Shown: positions 8,931-19,098 of the stretch, piece by piece | Layout: every line of letters starts with the position of its first letter | How positions within the stretch are numbered: the first letter of the stretch is position 1 | Assembly: GCA_947178155.1 (NCBI GenBank) | Contig: CAMWXG010000011.1 | Coordinates: 1 to 34,765, forward strand | Reading direction: 5' to 3' | Source of the DNA: an uncultured Lachnoclostridium sp. | GTDB lineage: Bacteria; Bacillota; Clostridia; Lachnospirales; Lachnospiraceae | Length of the DNA stretch: 34,765 nucleotides | Translations under genes and position numbers: made by a program | The notes under the pieces: generated by a model | Told to the model about the DNA's origin: nothing | What the model saw: only the letters and a program-made list of their open reading frames with translations | Database searches by the model: none

Positions 8931-9229
8931 TGGCAGATTTAAAGTATTATGATATTATCCTAAAGCCAGTTGTAACTGAAAAGTCTATGTCTGCTATGGA
9001 GGACAAAACGTACACATTCCTTGTGCACACAGATGCAACAAAAACCCAGATAAAAGAAGCTGTTGAAAAGCTTTTTGAGGGAACAAAGGTTGATAAAGTC
9101 AATACAATGAATCTTGAAGGTAAGACTCGTCGTCGTGGAAGAACGTCAGGCAAGACTGCTAAGAAAAAGAAAGCTATTGTAAAGTTGACAAATGACAGCA
9201 AAGAAATAGAAATCTTTGAAGGTCTTTAA
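8930..9229 (+). CDS. rplW: 50S ribosomal protein L23
   Basis: 99 residues. L23 lies at the exit-tunnel mouth, where trigger factor and SRP dock. KPVVTEKSM near the N-terminus and the basic loop GKTRRRGRTSGKTAKKKK identify it. It is coupled to rplD by TAATG, with a GGAGG eleven nt upstream inside the end of rplD. Confidence 0.97.
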   Translation: MADLKYYDIILKPVVTEKSMSAMEDKTYTFLVHTDATKTQIKEAVEKLFEGTKVDKVNTMNLEGKTRRRGRTSGKTAKKKKAIVKLTNDSKEIEIFEGL

Positions 9230-9290
9230 AATATAGAGTGCCTGTTTGGAAAACCTATCGAACAGGAAGATATTGAAAGGAGAAAATGTC

Positions 9291-10136
9291 ATGGGAATTA
9301 AATCATTTAACCCATATACACCTTCCAGAAGACACATGACAGTTTCTGATAAAGTTGAAATAACAACTGATAAACCAGAAAAGTCTCTTACAGTGTCATT
9401 AAAGAAGAATGCTGGGCGCAACAGTCAGGGTAAGATTACAGTAAGACATCGCGGCGGCGGTTCTAGAAGAAAATATAGAATTATTGATTTTAAAAGGAAG
9501 AAAGATGGTATTCCTGCAACAGTTAAAAGTATTGAGTATGATCCTAACAGAACAGCAAATATTGCTTTGATAGCATATGTTGATGGTCAGAAAGCATATA
9601 TATTAGCACCGGAAGGACTTAAAGTAGGACAGAAGGTTATGAATGGCCCTACAGCAGAGATTGAGGTTGGAAATTGTCTTCCACTTGAAAATATTCCAGT
9701 AGGTACACAGATTCATAATATTGAGCTTTATCCTGGAAGAGGCGGACAGCTTGTACGTGCAGCAGGAAATGTTGCTCAGCTTATGGCTAAAGAAGGTAAG
9801 TATGCAACGCTTAGACTTCCATCAGGAGAAATGAGAATGGTACCTATTAACTGCAGAGCAACAATAGGTGTAATTGGTAATGGTGAGCACGCGCTTATAA
9901 ATATAGGTAAAGCAGGGCGTAAGCGTAACATGGGTATCAGACCTACAGTTCGTGGTTCTGTTATGAACCCTAATGACCATCCACATGGTGGTGGTGAAGG
10001 TAAGACAAGTGTCGGACGTCCAGGCCCTTGCACTCCGTGGGGTAAACCAGCTCTTGGCTTAAAGACTCGTAAGAAGCATAACAAGTCAGACAGGATGATA
10101 GTAAGAAGACGTGATGGCAAAGCTTTAGCTAAATAA
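9291..10136 (+). CDS. rplB: 50S ribosomal protein L2
   Basis: 281 residues from ATG 9291 (GAAAGGAG upstream); the ORF-track start at 9246 adds 15 spurious codons. Begins [14 protein letters not shown]. The conserved peptidyl-transferase-proximal block reads [12 protein letters not shown], with the key His preserved and Asn where many bacteria have Val. A short CCTGTT/AACAGG hairpin lies in the gap after rplW. Confidence 0.98.
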   Translation: MGIKSFNPYTPSRRHMTVSDKVEITTDKPEKSLTVSLKKNAGRNSQGKITVRHRGGGSRRKYRIIDFKRKKDGIPATVKSIEYDPNRTANIALIAYVDGQKAYILAPEGLKVGQKVMNGPTAEIEVGNCLPLENIPVGTQIHNIELYPGRGGQLVRAAGNVAQLMAKEGKYATLRLPSGEMRMVPINCRATIGVIGNGEHALINIGKAGRKRNMGIRPTVRGSVMNPNDHPHGGGEGKTSVGRPGPCTPWGKPALGLKTRKKHNKSDRMIVRRRDGKALAK

Positions 10137-10217
10137 AAGTAAAGTGTTTTGTGTAATAGTTTGAGCTTTGGATAGATTAGCCGGTGATATAAATATACCG
10201 GCAGAATGGAGGATATA

Positions 10218-10490
10218 ATGGCACGTTCATTAAAAAAAGGCCCTTTTGCTGATGCAAGCCTTCTTAAGAAAGTAGATGCTCAGGTGGCATCAGGCGATAA
10301 GCAGGTTATTAAAACATGGTCTCGCCGTTCTACCATTTTCCCATCATTTGTTGGTTTAACATTCGCAGTACATGATGGAAGAAAGCATGTACCTGTATAT
10401 GTTACAGAGGATATGGTTGGACATAAGCTTGGTGAGTTCGTTGCAACAAGGACTTACAGAGGGCATGGTAAAGACGAGAAGAAACGTTAA
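10218..10490 (+). CDS. rpsS: 30S ribosomal protein S19
   Basis: 90 residues from ATG 10218. The track start at 10206 overlaps the TGGAGG ribosome binding site and is rejected. The protein begins [10 protein letters not shown] and contains [14 protein letters not shown] and [16 protein letters not shown]. It works with S13 in the 30S head. A 130-nt gap to rplV follows. Confidence 0.97.
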   Translation: MARSLKKGPFADASLLKKVDAQVASGDKQVIKTWSRRSTIFPSFVGLTFAVHDGRKHVPVYVTEDMVGHKLGEFVATRTYRGHGKDEKKR

Positions 10491-10620
10491 ACTAATTTAA
10501 GTTATATGCTAAAATAGTAAAGTTAAAATAATAAAAGAGAGTTAATATATTATTCAGATATGCTATGTGTGGCACATGCCGCCATAGCCTGTTTATAAAA
10601 ACTGAAAGGAGGCTTCATAA
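10491..10620 (+). promoter_or_regulatory. rpsS-rplV spacer with hairpin
   Basis: A 130-nt AT-rich gap, long for this cluster. GCTATG (10562-10567) pairs with CATAGC (10583-10588), with GGCA/CCGC-like pairing inside. There is no T-run, so it is probably an mRNA structure and not a terminator. GAAAGGAGG precedes rplV. Confidence 0.4.
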
Positions 10621-11010
10621 ATGGCAAAGGGACATAGAACCAAGATAAAAAGAGAGAGAAATGAGAACCAGAGAGACACAAGACCTTCAGCAAAATTATC
10701 TTATGCAAGAGTTTCTGTACAGAAGGCCTGCTATGTGTTAGATGCCATAAGAGGCAAAGATGTTGAAACAGCTATTGGTATTTTATCTTACAATCCAAGA
10801 TATGCTTCAAGCATCATTTTAAAATTATTACAGTCTGCAATTGCAAATGCTGAAAATAATAATGGCATGGATCCGGCAGATTTATATATTGAAGAGTGTT
10901 TTGCAAACAAAGGACCGACAATGAAGAGAATAAGGCCAAGAGCTCAGGGAAGGGCTTACCGCATCGAAAAAAGAATGAGCCATATTACTATAATTCTCAA
11001 CGAGCGTTAA
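10621..11010 (+). CDS. rplV: 50S ribosomal protein L22
   Basis: 129 residues. L22 reaches into the exit tunnel opposite L4. The SYARVSVQKACYVLDAIRGK segment and the C-terminal hairpin GPTMKRIRPRAQGRAYRI are typical. The first 20 residues are very basic (KGHRTKIKRERNENQR), an N-terminal extension relative to shorter homologues. Confidence 0.97.
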   Translation: MAKGHRTKIKRERNENQRDTRPSAKLSYARVSVQKACYVLDAIRGKDVETAIGILSYNPRYASSIILKLLQSAIANAENNNGMDPADLYIEECFANKGPTMKRIRPRAQGRAYRIEKRMSHITIILNER

Positions 11011-11039
11011 TTGGTTTTGGTCTATGAAAGGAGATTAAA

Positions 11040-11708
11040 ATGGGACAGAAGGTTAATCCTCATGGTTTAAGAGTCGGTGTTATCAGCGACTGGGATTCCA
11101 ATTGGTATGCAGAGGAAAACTTTGCAGACTATCTTGTAGAAGATTATAAGATTAGGGAATTTGTAAAGAAGAAGTTATACAGTGCCGGTATCTCAAAGAT
11201 AGAAATTGAAAGACCTACAGATAAGGTAAGGGTTATAATTCATACAGCTAAACCAGGTTTTGTAATTGGTAAGGGCGGTGCTGAGATTGAGAGCTTAAAG
11301 AAAGAGCTTTTGAAAGTATTGGATAGGAAGGTTGTTCTCGATATTAAGATTATGGATATTAAGAACCCTGACAGACATGCACAGCTTGTTGCTGAGAATA
11401 TTGCACAGCAGTTGGAGAATCGTGTTTCATTCCGTCGTGCTATGAAGTCTGCAATGGGCAGAACATTAAAAACAGGTGCAAAAGGTATTAAAACAAGTTG
11501 TTCAGGACGTCTTGGTGGTGCTGATATGGCTCGTACAGAGTTTTATAGTGAAGGAAACATTCCGCTCCAGACATTGCGTGCAGATATTGATTATGGTTTT
11601 GCAGAAGCTGACACAACTTATGGTAAAGTCGGCGTAAAGGTTTGGATTTATAATGGCGAGGTACTTCCGACAAAGAATGATACTAAAAAGGAAGGGAGCG
11701 ATAAATAA
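11040..11708 (+). CDS. rpsC: 30S ribosomal protein S3
   Basis: 222 residues beginning [13 protein letters not shown]. The KH domain RNA loop is seen as [13 protein letters not shown], and the C-terminal domain includes [14 protein letters not shown]3 lines the mRNA entry channel and contributes to helicase activity there. It shares a base with rplP (TAATG). Confidence 0.98.
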   Translation: MGQKVNPHGLRVGVISDWDSNWYAEENFADYLVEDYKIREFVKKKLYSAGISKIEIERPTDKVRVIIHTAKPGFVIGKGGAEIESLKKELLKVLDRKVVLDIKIMDIKNPDRHAQLVAENIAQQLENRVSFRRAMKSAMGRTLKTGAKGIKTSCSGRLGGADMARTEFYSEGNIPLQTLRADIDYGFAEADTTYGKVGVKVWIYNGEVLPTKNDTKKEGSDK

Positions 11709-12145
11709 TGTTAATGCCAAAGAGAGTTAAACACCGCAAGCAGTTTCGTGGTAGGATGAAAGGAAAAGCGCTCAGAGGAAATAAGATTACAAATGGTGAA
11801 TTTGGTATTGTAGCATTGGAGCCTGCTTGGATTAAATCAAATCAGATAGAGGCAGCCCGTATTGCTATGACACGTCATATTAAGCGTGGTGGTAAAGTTT
11901 GGATTAAGATTTTTCCAGATAAGCCGGTTACAAAGACTCCGGCTGAAACTCGAATGGGTAAAGGTAAAGGCGCTCTTGAATATTGGGTAGCAGTAGTTAA
12001 GCCGGGACGTGTAATGTTTGAGATTTCCGGTGTGTCAGAAGAAGTAGCCAGAGAAGCTTTACGTCTTGCAACTCACAAGTTGCCTGTTAAATGTAAGGTC
12101 GTATCTCGTGCAGATTTAGAAGGAGGTGCGGGCAGTGAAGAGTAA
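11708..12145 (+). CDS. rplP: 50S ribosomal protein L16
   Basis: 145 residues, beginning [15 protein letters not shown], the standard L16 start, so the first ATG is kept. [24 protein letters not shown] is the conserved core. L16 organises the A-site tRNA region of the large subunit. Its last 11 nt overlap the rpmC start. Confidence 0.98.
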   Translation: MLMPKRVKHRKQFRGRMKGKALRGNKITNGEFGIVALEPAWIKSNQIEAARIAMTRHIKRGGKVWIKIFPDKPVTKTPAETRMGKGKGALEYWVAVVKPGRVMFEISGVSEEVAREALRLATHKLPVKCKVVSRADLEGGAGSEE

Positions 12146-12335
12146 ACAGTTTATAGAAGACTTAAGGAGTAAGTCTGTTGAGGAATTAAATGCTGATTTA
12201 GTAGCTGCTAAGAAGGAACTTTTCAATCTTAGATTTCAGAATGCGACTAACCAGTTAGAGAATACAAGCAGGATTAAAGAAGTTAAAAAGAATATCGCAA
12301 GGATCAAGACGGTGCTCGCAGCAGCACAGAACTGA
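12135..12335 (+). CDS. rpmC: 50S ribosomal protein L29
   Basis: 66 residues from the GTG at 12135, spaced 8 nt from AGGAGG. The track's GTG at 12126 overlaps that site. Two-helix L29 fold with [20 protein letters not shown]. It overlaps rplP, implying coupled translation. Confidence 0.96.
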   Translation: MKSKQFIEDLRSKSVEELNADLVAAKKELFNLRFQNATNQLENTSRIKEVKKNIARIKTVLAAAQN

Positions 12336-12362
12336 TTTTAGGATTGAAAGGAGGATACGAGC

Positions 12363-12617
12363 GTGGAGAGAAATCTTAGGAAAACTCGTGTAGGTAAAGT
12401 AGTCAGCGATAAGATGAATAAGACAATAGTTGTTGCAATCGTTGATAATGTAAAGCATCCGCTTTATAATAAGATTGTAAAAAGAACTTATAAATTAAAA
12501 GCTCATGATGAAGAAAATACATGCAAGATTGGTGATAGAGTAAAAGTAATGGAAACAAGACCGTTATCAAAAGATAAAAGGTGGAGACTTGTAGAAGTTA
12601 TTGAAAGAGCTAAATAA
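12363..12617 (+). CDS. rpsQ: 30S ribosomal protein S17
   Basis: 84 residues from a GTG start after [28 protein letters not shown] and [19 protein letters not shown] are characteristic. It is an OB-fold protein that binds 16S rRNA early in assembly. A CACATA/TATGTG hairpin lies in the 52-nt gap to rplN. Confidence 0.97.
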   Translation: MERNLRKTRVGKVVSDKMNKTIVVAIVDNVKHPLYNKIVKRTYKLKAHDEENTCKIGDRVKVMETRPLSKDKRWRLVEVIERAK

Positions 12618-12669
12618 ATTTTAGTTTAATGGCGCACATATTATATGTGGCGGAATATGGAGGTTAGAC

Positions 12670-13038
12670 ATGATACAGCAGGAATCAAGGCTTAAGGTAG
12701 CTGATAATACAGGTGCTAAGGAACTTCTTTGTATCAGGGTTATGGGCGGTTCAACAAGGAGATATGCCGGAATTGGTGATATAATAGTTGCTACTGTCAA
12801 AGATGCAACGCCGGGTGGCGTTGTAAAAAAAGGTGATGTTGTAAAGGCTGTCGTTGTACGAACGGTAAAAAGTACACGCCGTCCTGATGGTTCTTATATT
12901 AGATTTGATGAGAATGCGGCAGTAATTATTCGTGATGACAAGACACCAAGAGGAACCCGTATATTTGGACCTGTTGCTAGGGAATTAAGAGATAAGCAGT
13001 TTATGAAGATAGTTTCACTAGCACCGGAAGTATTATAA
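12670..13038 (+). CDS. rplN: 50S ribosomal protein L14
   Basis: 122 residues, exact family length. It begins [19 protein letters not shown] and contains the [14 protein letters not shown] block. L14 contacts 16S rRNA across the subunit interface and is the target of the silencing factor RsfS. It is 12 nt from rplX. Confidence 0.98.
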   Translation: MIQQESRLKVADNTGAKELLCIRVMGGSTRRYAGIGDIIVATVKDATPGGVVKKGDVVKAVVVRTVKSTRRPDGSYIRFDENAAVIIRDDKTPRGTRIFGPVARELRDKQFMKIVSLAPEVL

Positions 13039-13050
13039 GGAGGTGTCAGA

Positions 13051-13356
13051 ATGGCAACAAGTAAGATTAAAAAGGGCGATACAGTAAAAGTTATCGTTGG
13101 TAAAGATAAAGGCAGAGAGGGTAAAGTAACAGCCGTTAAAAACGGTAAGGTAATTATTGAAGGCATCAATCAGGTTACTAAGCATACAAAGCCAAGCCAG
13201 GCAAATCCACAGGGCGGTATAGTGCAGCAGGCTGCTCCAATTGATATTTCAAATGTTATGTATGTTAGTAAGGGAAAACCTTCACGTGTTGGATTTAAGA
13301 TTGAAGACGGCAAAAAAGTCCGTTATGCAAAGGCAACAGGTGAAGTGATTGACTAA
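13051..13356 (+). CDS. rplX: 50S ribosomal protein L24
   Basis: 101 residues with an N-terminal KOW motif ([20 protein letters not shown]). L24 nucleates 50S assembly on 23S rRNA. An AGGAGGTGTC site follows the rplN stop immediately. Confidence 0.97.
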   Translation: MATSKIKKGDTVKVIVGKDKGREGKVTAVKNGKVIIEGINQVTKHTKPSQANPQGGIVQQAAPIDISNVMYVSKGKPSRVGFKIEDGKKVRYAKATGEVID

Positions 13357-13380
13357 TTTTATGAAAGGAGGCTGTTAGCG

Positions 13381-13920
13381 TTGACTCGTTTGAAAGAGAC
13401 TTATCTGAATGAAATCGTAGATGGTATGACCAAGAAGTTTGGTTATAAAAACGTTATGCAGGTGCCAAAGCTTGAAAAGATTGTTATAAATATGGGCGTT
13501 GGTGAAGCGAAAGAAAATTCAAAAATTCTTGATGCAGCTATGAAAGACCTTGAGATTATCTCAGGACAGAAGCCTGTTGCTACAAAGGCTAAGAATTCAG
13601 TTGCAAACTTTAAAATCAGAGAGGGTATGCCTATAGGCTGTAAAGTTACATTGAGAGGCGATAAGATGTATGATTTTTTGGATCGCCTTGTAAATTTAGC
13701 ATTGCCACGTGTACGTGATTTTAGAGGTGTAAATCCTAATGCATTTGATGGAAGAGGAAATTATGCACTTGGAATCAAGGAGCAGTTAATCTTCCCTGAA
13801 ATAGAGTATGATAAAGTTGACAGGGTAAGAGGTATGGATGTTATATTTGTTACTACTGCAAGGACAGATGAAGAGGCTCGTGAATTATTAACACAGTTCG
13901 GTATGCCGTTTAAAAAATAA
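13381..13920 (+). CDS. rplE: 50S ribosomal protein L5
   Basis: 179 residues from a TTG start (GAAAGGAGG 9 nt upstream), beginning [12 protein letters not shown]. The core has [26 protein letters not shown] and the C-terminal [17 protein letters not shown]5 binds 5S rRNA and contacts P-site tRNA. TTG is the only suitable start here. Confidence 0.97.
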   Translation: MTRLKETYLNEIVDGMTKKFGYKNVMQVPKLEKIVINMGVGEAKENSKILDAAMKDLEIISGQKPVATKAKNSVANFKIREGMPIGCKVTLRGDKMYDFLDRLVNLALPRVRDFRGVNPNAFDGRGNYALGIKEQLIFPEIEYDKVDRVRGMDVIFVTTARTDEEARELLTQFGMPFKK

Positions 13921-13932
13921 GGAGGGAATTTC

Positions 13933-14118
13933 ATGGCTAAGACTTCTATGAAAGTAAAGCAGCAGCGCAAAGCTAAATTCTCTACAAGAGAGTATAGTCG
14001 CTGCAGGATTTGTGGCAGGCCACATGCTTATTTGAGAAAATATGGAATTTGCAGAATCTGCTTCCGTGAATTAGCTTATAAAGGACAGATTCCGGGCGTG
14101 AAGAAAGCAAGCTGGTAA
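13933..14118 (+). CDS. rpsZ: 30S ribosomal protein S14, zinc-binding short type
   Basis: 61 residues, the short zinc form (S14 type Z, rpsN1). Two CxxC pairs are present: CRIC near residue 24 and CRIC near residue 40. The spacing of 12 nt after rplE includes AAGGAGGG. The zinc-independent long form, if present, would be elsewhere. Confidence 0.97.
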   Translation: MAKTSMKVKQQRKAKFSTREYSRCRICGRPHAYLRKYGICRICFRELAYKGQIPGVKKASW

Positions 14119-14133
14119 GGAGGTAAAACTAAG

Positions 14134-14535
14134 ATGATGACGAGCGATCCTATTGCAGATATGCTTACTAGAATTCGTAATGCAAATACTGCAAAGCACG
14201 ATACAGTAGATGTACCTGCTTCAAAGATGAAGGTTTCTATCGCAGAGATCCTCTTAAAGGAAGGTTACATTAAGAAGTTTGATATGGTTGATGTAGATGG
14301 CATCAAGATGATTCATATTACATTAAAATATGGTGCAGATAAGAATGATAAGATTATTTCAGGCTTAAAGAGAATTTCCAAACCGGGACTTCGTGTTTAT
14401 GCCGGAAAAGATGAGCTTCCTAAAGTTCTTGGCGGACTTGGTATCGCTATTATTTCTACAAATAAGGGCGTTATGACTGATAAAGAAGCAAGAAAAGCAA
14501 ATGTTGGCGGTGAAGTGCTTGCATTTATCTGGTAA
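14134..14535 (+). CDS. rpsH: 30S ribosomal protein S8
   Basis: 133 residues. It begins [18 protein letters not shown]; either of two adjacent ATGs could initiate. The C-terminus [20 protein letters not shown] is the conserved RNA-binding segment. In E. coli, S8 represses the spc operon; no matching site was identified here. Confidence 0.97.
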   Translation: MMTSDPIADMLTRIRNANTAKHDTVDVPASKMKVSIAEILLKEGYIKKFDMVDVDGIKMIHITLKYGADKNDKIISGLKRISKPGLRVYAGKDELPKVLGGLGIAIISTNKGVMTDKEARKANVGGEVLAFIW

Positions 14536-14594
14536 TGATAAATTGTATAAGTAATTCATATAATTAAAACCTAAGAATATGGAGGTGCAACGGC

Positions 14595-15137
14595 ATGTCA
14601 CGAATTGGAAAAATGCCTATCGCTATACCAGCAGGAGTAACTGTTGATATTGCAGAAAATAATAAAGTGACTGTAAAAGGGCCAAAAGGAACTCTTGAGA
14701 GAGTTCTTCCCGCAGAGATGGAAATTAAAAAAGATGGTGAGGAAGTAGTAGTAAACAGACCAAGCGATCTTAAGAAGATGAAATCTTTACACGGCCTTAC
14801 AAGAACTCTCATTTACAACATGGTTGTAGGTGTGACAGAAGGGTACACTAAAGAGCTTGAAGTAAATGGTGTAGGTTACAGAGCTCAGAAACAGGGTAAG
14901 AAATTAGTTCTTTCACTGGGATATTCACATCCGGTAGAGATGGAAGATCCAGATGGATTGGAAGTTACTGTGGAAGGACAGAATAAGATTATTGTAAAAG
15001 GTATAGATAAGGAAAAGGTCGGCCAGTACGCTGCTGAAATCAGAGAAAAGAGAGCTCCTGAGCCATATAAGGGCAAAGGTATCAAGTATGCTGATGAGGT
15101 TATTAGACGTAAAGTCGGTAAGACAGGTAAAAAATAA
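14595..15137 (+). CDS. rplF: 50S ribosomal protein L6
   Basis: 180 residues. [15 protein letters not shown] at the start and [19 protein letters not shown] at the end are unmistakable. L6 lies near the sarcin-ricin loop, where elongation factors bind. A GGAGGTGCAACGGC sequence precedes the ATG. Confidence 0.98.
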   Translation: MSRIGKMPIAIPAGVTVDIAENNKVTVKGPKGTLERVLPAEMEIKKDGEEVVVNRPSDLKKMKSLHGLTRTLIYNMVVGVTEGYTKELEVNGVGYRAQKQGKKLVLSLGYSHPVEMEDPDGLEVTVEGQNKIIVKGIDKEKVGQYAAEIREKRAPEPYKGKGIKYADEVIRRKVGKTGKK

Positions 15138-15155
15138 TAAAGGAGTGAATATACG

Positions 15156-15524
15156 ATGATTAAGAAGCAGTCAAGAAGTAAAGTTCGTGTGAAAAAGCAC
15201 ATGAAGGTTCGTAATCGTCTTTCAGGTACAGCAGAAAGACCGCGTTTAGCTGTGTTTAGAAGCAACAATCATATGTACGCTCAGATTATAGATGATACTG
15301 TTGGCAATACTTTAGTTTCAGCTTCTACTCTCCAGAAAGATGTTAAAGCTGAACTGGAAAAGACAAACAATGTGGATGCAGCAGCGAAGCTTGGTGAAGT
15401 AATTGCTAAGAAAGCTCTGGATAAGGGTATTGCAACTGTTGTCTTTGATAGAGGCGGTTTTATATATCAGGGTAAAGTTAAGGCTTTGGCTGATGCAGCA
15501 AGAGAAGCAGGCTTAGAATTTTAA
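15156..15524 (+). CDS. rplR: 50S ribosomal protein L18
   Basis: 122 residues. L18 carries 5S rRNA into the large subunit together with L5. [25 protein letters not shown] (seen in part) and the terminal [20 protein letters not shown] are diagnostic. The ATG follows AAAGGAGTG. Confidence 0.97.
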   Translation: MIKKQSRSKVRVKKHMKVRNRLSGTAERPRLAVFRSNNHMYAQIIDDTVGNTLVSASTLQKDVKAELEKTNNVDAAAKLGEVIAKKALDKGIATVVFDRGGFIYQGKVKALADAAREAGLEF

Positions 15525-15561
15525 GCTTTGCCGGATTTATTATTATTTAGGAGGAAAACTC

Positions 15562-16071
15562 ATGAAACGTACAATTATTGATGCCAGCCAGTTAGAGCTG
15601 GAAGATAATGTAGTAACGATTAAGCGTGTTACCAAAGTTGTTAAAGGTGGACGTAATATGAGATTTACTGCATTAGTAGTAGTTGGCGATAAGAACGGAC
15701 ATGTCGGAGTTGGTCTTGGTAAAGCTACTGAAATTCCAGAAGCTATTCGTAAGGGAAAAGAAGATGCAACAAAGAAATTAATAGAAGTTCCTATCGATGA
15801 GAACGGCAGTGTACCACATGATTATACTGGCAAGTTTGGCAGTGCTTCCGTACTTATTAAGAAAGCACCAGAAGGTACTGGTATTATCGCTGGTGGTCCG
15901 GCACGTGCCGTACTTGAGCTTGCAGGCTATAAGAATATTCGTACAAAGTCTCTTGGTTCTAACAATAAGCAGAATGTCGTACTTGCTGCAGTAAATGGTC
16001 TTGAGAATCTTAAGAGACCGGAAGATGTAGCAAGAGCTCGTGGAATATCTGTTGAAGAACTTTTAGGCTGA
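15562..16071 (+). CDS. rpsE: 30S ribosomal protein S5
   Basis: 169 residues. The double-stranded-RNA-binding domain shows [15 protein letters not shown] and [17 protein letters not shown], followed by [20 protein letters not shown]5 affects decoding fidelity; spectinomycin contacts map to its N-terminal loop near residues 20-30. AGGAGG precedes the start. Confidence 0.98.
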   Translation: MKRTIIDASQLELEDNVVTIKRVTKVVKGGRNMRFTALVVVGDKNGHVGVGLGKATEIPEAIRKGKEDATKKLIEVPIDENGSVPHDYTGKFGSASVLIKKAPEGTGIIAGGPARAVLELAGYKNIRTKSLGSNNKQNVVLAAVNGLENLKRPEDVARARGISVEELLG

Positions 16072-16091
16072 TAAATGATTGGAGGCTAATT

Positions 16092-16274
16092 ATGGCAGAA
16101 AAGTTAAAGATTACATTAGTTAAATCTACAATTGGAGCCATACCAAAGCAGCGTGCAACTGTTGAAGCATTAGGCTTAAGAAAGTTGAATAAAACAGTTG
16201 AGCTGCCTGATAATGATGCTGTAAGAGGCATGATTTGGCATGTAAGACACCTTGTAAAGGTTGAAGAGATTTAA
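16092..16274 (+). CDS. rpmD: 50S ribosomal protein L30
   Basis: 60 residues, with [24 protein letters not shown] and a final [13 protein letters not shown]. It is 20 nt after rpsE with GGAGG in between. It is followed by a 235-nt gap, unusual at this point of the cluster. Confidence 0.96.
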   Translation: MAEKLKITLVKSTIGAIPKQRATVEALGLRKLNKTVELPDNDAVRGMIWHVRHLVKVEEI

Positions 16275-16295
16275 TATACGGATTTTTAAGAGTCG

Positions 16296-16330
16296 GCGTA
16301 GTATAGGAGTAATTTCTCCTTATATTATGC
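16296..16330 (+). promoter_or_regulatory. Hairpin after rpmD, possible weak terminator
   Basis: GCGTAGTATAGGAG pairs with CTCCTTATATTATGC, using wobble pairs and one bulge, and is followed by TGATTTTA. The T-run is poor, so it may be a weak terminator or an mRNA-stabilising structure. Confidence 0.4.
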
Positions 16331-16359
16331 TGATTTTAGGTTATAATTGCAAAAAATGC

Positions 16360-16389
16360 TGTACAAGCACATGCATTTTATGTTATAAT
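16360..16389 (+). promoter_or_regulatory. Candidate internal promoter before rplO
   Basis: Perfect TATAAT (16384-16389) with an extended -10 (TGTTATAAT). TGTACA lies 18 nt upstream as a weak -35. It would supply rplO, secY and adk separately from the upstream operon. Confidence 0.55.
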
Positions 16390-16404
16390 ATCGATTTGTA
16401 GCGA

Positions 16405-16478
16405 GGGTAAATATAGTTTTACATTACTTTTAATTAATTAGATAGAGAAAGTAATGTTTACCGGAAAGCTATATGCCC
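16405..16478 (+). promoter_or_regulatory. Long hairpin leader before rplO
   Basis: ACATTACTTT (16421-16430) and AAAGTAATGT (16448-16457) are perfectly complementary over 10 bp. Outside them ATATAG pairs with CTATAT and GGG with CCC. The structure follows the candidate promoter and ends about 30 nt before rplO, so it may control L15 or SecY expression. Confidence 0.5.
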
Positions 16479-16509
16479 GTTAGTGATTTATTATTAGGAG
16501 GTAAATAAA

Positions 16510-16950
16510 ATGAATTTATCAAATTTAAGTCCGGCAGAAGGTTCTAAACAGAGTAACAATTTCAGAAGAGGTCGTGGACATGGTTCAGGCAACGGCAAGA
16601 CAGCAGGTAAAGGTCATAAGGGACAGAAGGCACGTTCAGGGGCACCACGTCCAGGGTTTGAAGGTGGTCAGATGCCACTTTACAGACGTATTCCTAAAAG
16701 AGGATTTACAAATTATAACTCTAAAGAAATAGTTGCAATTAACATTGACAAGTTAGAAAAATTTAATGATGGAGATGTAGTTACTGTTGAAGCATTACTC
16801 GAAAAAGGCATCATTAGCAATCCAAAAGATGGAGTTAAGGTGCTTGGAAATGGAGAATTAACTAAGAAGCTTACAGTTCAGGTCAATGCATTTAGTAAGA
16901 GTGCAGCTGAAAAGATAGAGGCTCTTGGTGGAAAAGCTGAGGTGATTTAA
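16510..16950 (+). CDS. rplO: 50S ribosomal protein L15
   Basis: 146 residues. The Gly/Arg-rich N-terminus ([20 protein letters not shown]) and [18 protein letters not shown] identify L15, a late-assembly protein of the 50S. An AGGAGG lies 9 nt upstream. The stop is 2 nt before the secY ATG. Confidence 0.98.
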   Translation: MNLSNLSPAEGSKQSNNFRRGRGHGSGNGKTAGKGHKGQKARSGAPRPGFEGGQMPLYRRIPKRGFTNYNSKEIVAINIDKLEKFNDGDVVTVEALLEKGIISNPKDGVKVLGNGELTKKLTVQVNAFSKSAAEKIEALGGKAEVI

Positions 16951-16952
16951 GG

Positions 16953-18290
16953 ATGTTTGAGACAGTCCGTAACGCATTTAGAATCAAGGAATTGAGGAAT
17001 AAGATATTTTATACTTTAATTACTTTGGTTATTGTACGTATAGGATGTCAGCTTCCGGTTCCCGGAGTTGATGCGTCATACATTTCAGAATGGTTTAGCA
17101 GTCAGAATTCGCTTGATTTCTTTAATCAGTTGACAGGTGGTTCTTTCTCATCAATGTCTATTTTTGCATTGAATATAACACCATATATTACTGCATCTAT
17201 TATTATTCAGCTTCTTACAATAGCTATACCAAGGCTTGAAGAGCTGCATAAAGATGGAGAAGAAGGCAGAAAGAAACTTGCAGAATATACAAGATATCTT
17301 ACAATTGCACTTTCAATAATGGAGAGTGCTGCTATGGCTGTTGGCTTTGGCAGAAGCGGTTATCTGACAGAGGGTGTGTCATTTACATCTGTATCAGTTA
17401 TAATTATGGCACTTACGGCAGGTTCAGCATATCTTATGTGGCTTGGTGAACAGATTACTGAAAGAGGAATTGGAAATGGTATTTCAATAATACTTCTTTA
17501 CAATATTGTGTCAAGAATTCCGGAAGACATGGCAAACCTCTATGAGAAGTTTGTAGGAGGTGCAAGCAATGTTACAAATGGTTTGCTTGCTGCAATTGTT
17601 ATCCTTGCCGTATTAATAGGCATGGTTATATTTATTGTTATTCTTTCAGATGGTGAAAGAAGGATAAATGTACAGTATTCTAAGAAAACACAAGGCAGAA
17701 AGCTTGTAGGCGGTCAGTCATCACATATTCCGCTAAAGGTTAATACAGCAGGTGTTATTCCTGTAATTTTTGCAGGTTCACTATTTTCGATGCCAATAGT
17801 TATAGCAAGTTTTGCAGGTGTACAACCAGCTTCAGGCGATGGGGCATCACTTGGACAGAAGATATTAAAGGTACTCAATCAGAATGCATGGTGTAATTTT
17901 GAAAGCTTTGGAGAGTTTAAGTATACACTTGGACTTCTCATATATATTGTACTATTAATCTTCTTTGCATATTTCTATACGTCAATTACCTTTAATCCAC
18001 AGGAAATTGCAATAAATATGAAGAAGCAGGGCGGATTTATACCTGGTATCAGACCAGGAAAGCCTACTACTGACTATCTTACAAAGGTATTAAATAATAT
18101 TATCTTTATAGGTGCAGTAGGTCTTACAATAGTAGCAGTTGTACCAATTTTTTGTTCAGGTGCATTTGGGGCAGACGTATCATTTGGTGGAACATCACTT
18201 ATCATTATTGTAGGTGTTGTGCTTGAAACATTAAAACAGGTAGAGTCTCAGATGCTTGTGCGTCATTACAGAGGTTTTATAAGTGAATAG
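16953..18290 (+). CDS. secY: Protein translocase channel subunit SecY
   Basis: 445 residues with about ten hydrophobic membrane segments. It forms the protein-conducting channel in the cytoplasmic membrane with SecE and SecG. Visible landmarks are the start FETVRNAFRIKELRNKI, the plug-region GSFSSMSIFALNITPYITAS, GNGISIILLYNI and the cytoplasmic loop GGFIPGIRPGKPT used by SecA and ribosomes. It is coupled to rplO with a 2-nt gap. Confidence 0.98.
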   Translation: MFETVRNAFRIKELRNKIFYTLITLVIVRIGCQLPVPGVDASYISEWFSSQNSLDFFNQLTGGSFSSMSIFALNITPYITASIIIQLLTIAIPRLEELHKDGEEGRKKLAEYTRYLTIALSIMESAAMAVGFGRSGYLTEGVSFTSVSVIIMALTAGSAYLMWLGEQITERGIGNGISIILLYNIVSRIPEDMANLYEKFVGGASNVTNGLLAAIVILAVLIGMVIFIVILSDGERRINVQYSKKTQGRKLVGGQSSHIPLKVNTAGVIPVIFAGSLFSMPIVIASFAGVQPASGDGASLGQKILKVLNQNAWCNFESFGEFKYTLGLLIYIVLLIFFAYFYTSITFNPQEIAINMKKQGGFIPGIRPGKPTTDYLTKVLNNIIFIGAVGLTIVAVVPIFCSGAFGADVSFGGTSLIIIVGVVLETLKQVESQMLVRHYRGFISE

Positions 18291-18336
18291 AAGATATTTT
18301 TATAGAAAATATTTTGCTTTTTAATAGTTGAAAATT

Positions 18337-18380
18337 GGACGCTTATAGGTTATTATAGACTTTGAGCGTCCTATTTTTTT
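18337..18380 (+). terminator. Terminator-like hairpin between secY and adk
   Basis: GGACGCT (18337-18343) pairs with AGCGTCC (18365-18371), and TATTTTTTT follows. It sits in the middle of an otherwise continuous gene series, so it is likely a partial terminator or attenuator setting the secY to adk ratio. Confidence 0.65.
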
Positions 18381-18425
18381 CCATAGGCTAATACGTATTT
18401 TTTATTTAATGAAAGGGGAATGATT

Positions 18426-19073
18426 ATGAAGATTATTATGTTAGGTGCACCTGGTGCAGGAAAAGGAACTTATGCAAAAGAGATAACACAGAAGTATAGT
18501 ATTCCGGCAATCTCTACAGGAGATATATTACGTGAGAATGTTAAGAATGGTACAGAATTAGGCAAAAAAGCAAAAGGATTTATGGATGCAGGAGCTTTAG
18601 TGCCTGATGAACTTGTATGTGATATTGTTGTGGACCGTTTACAGAAAGATGATTGTAAAAATGGTTATATACTTGATGGATTTCCAAGGACAATACCACA
18701 GGCAGAAGAGCTTAAGAAAGCACTTGAAAATCAAGGAGCAGCTATTGATTTTGCCATTGATATAGAAATGCCGGATGAAGCTATCATTGAGAGAATGTCA
18801 GGAAGAAGAGTATGTAAAGGATGTGGTGCAACTTATCATGTTGTTAATATTCCACCAAAGAAAGAAGGAATATGTGATGAATGCGGAAGTGAGATAATAC
18901 TTCGTGCTGATGACGCACCTGAGACAGTAAAGAAAAGACTTGGTGTTTATCATGAAGAAACAGCTCCACTTATTGAATATTACAAAAAAGAAGGAATACT
19001 TCATGAAATAGATGGTACGCTTGGCTTGGAAGGCTGTATAAACGCTATCTGTGATGTTCTTGAATCAAAATAG
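18426..19073 (+). CDS. adk: Adenylate kinase, zinc-binding lid type
   Basis: 215 residues from ATG 18426; the track's ATG at 18420 is too close to the GAAAGGGG site. It interconverts ATP + AMP and 2 ADP. The P-loop GAPGAGKGT is at residues 7-15, GFPRT at 85-89, and the lid carries four cysteines (C130, C133, C150, C153) that form a zinc site, as is common in Gram-positives. A secY-adk-map order is standard for this cluster. Confidence 0.97.
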   Translation: MKIIMLGAPGAGKGTYAKEITQKYSIPAISTGDILRENVKNGTELGKKAKGFMDAGALVPDELVCDIVVDRLQKDDCKNGYILDGFPRTIPQAEELKKALENQGAAIDFAIDIEMPDEAIIERMSGRRVCKGCGATYHVVNIPPKKEGICDECGSEIILRADDAPETVKKRLGVYHEETAPLIEYYKKEGILHEIDGTLGLEGCINAICDVLESK

Positions 19074-19098
19074 TTTTTATATTTATAAATGTATATAT

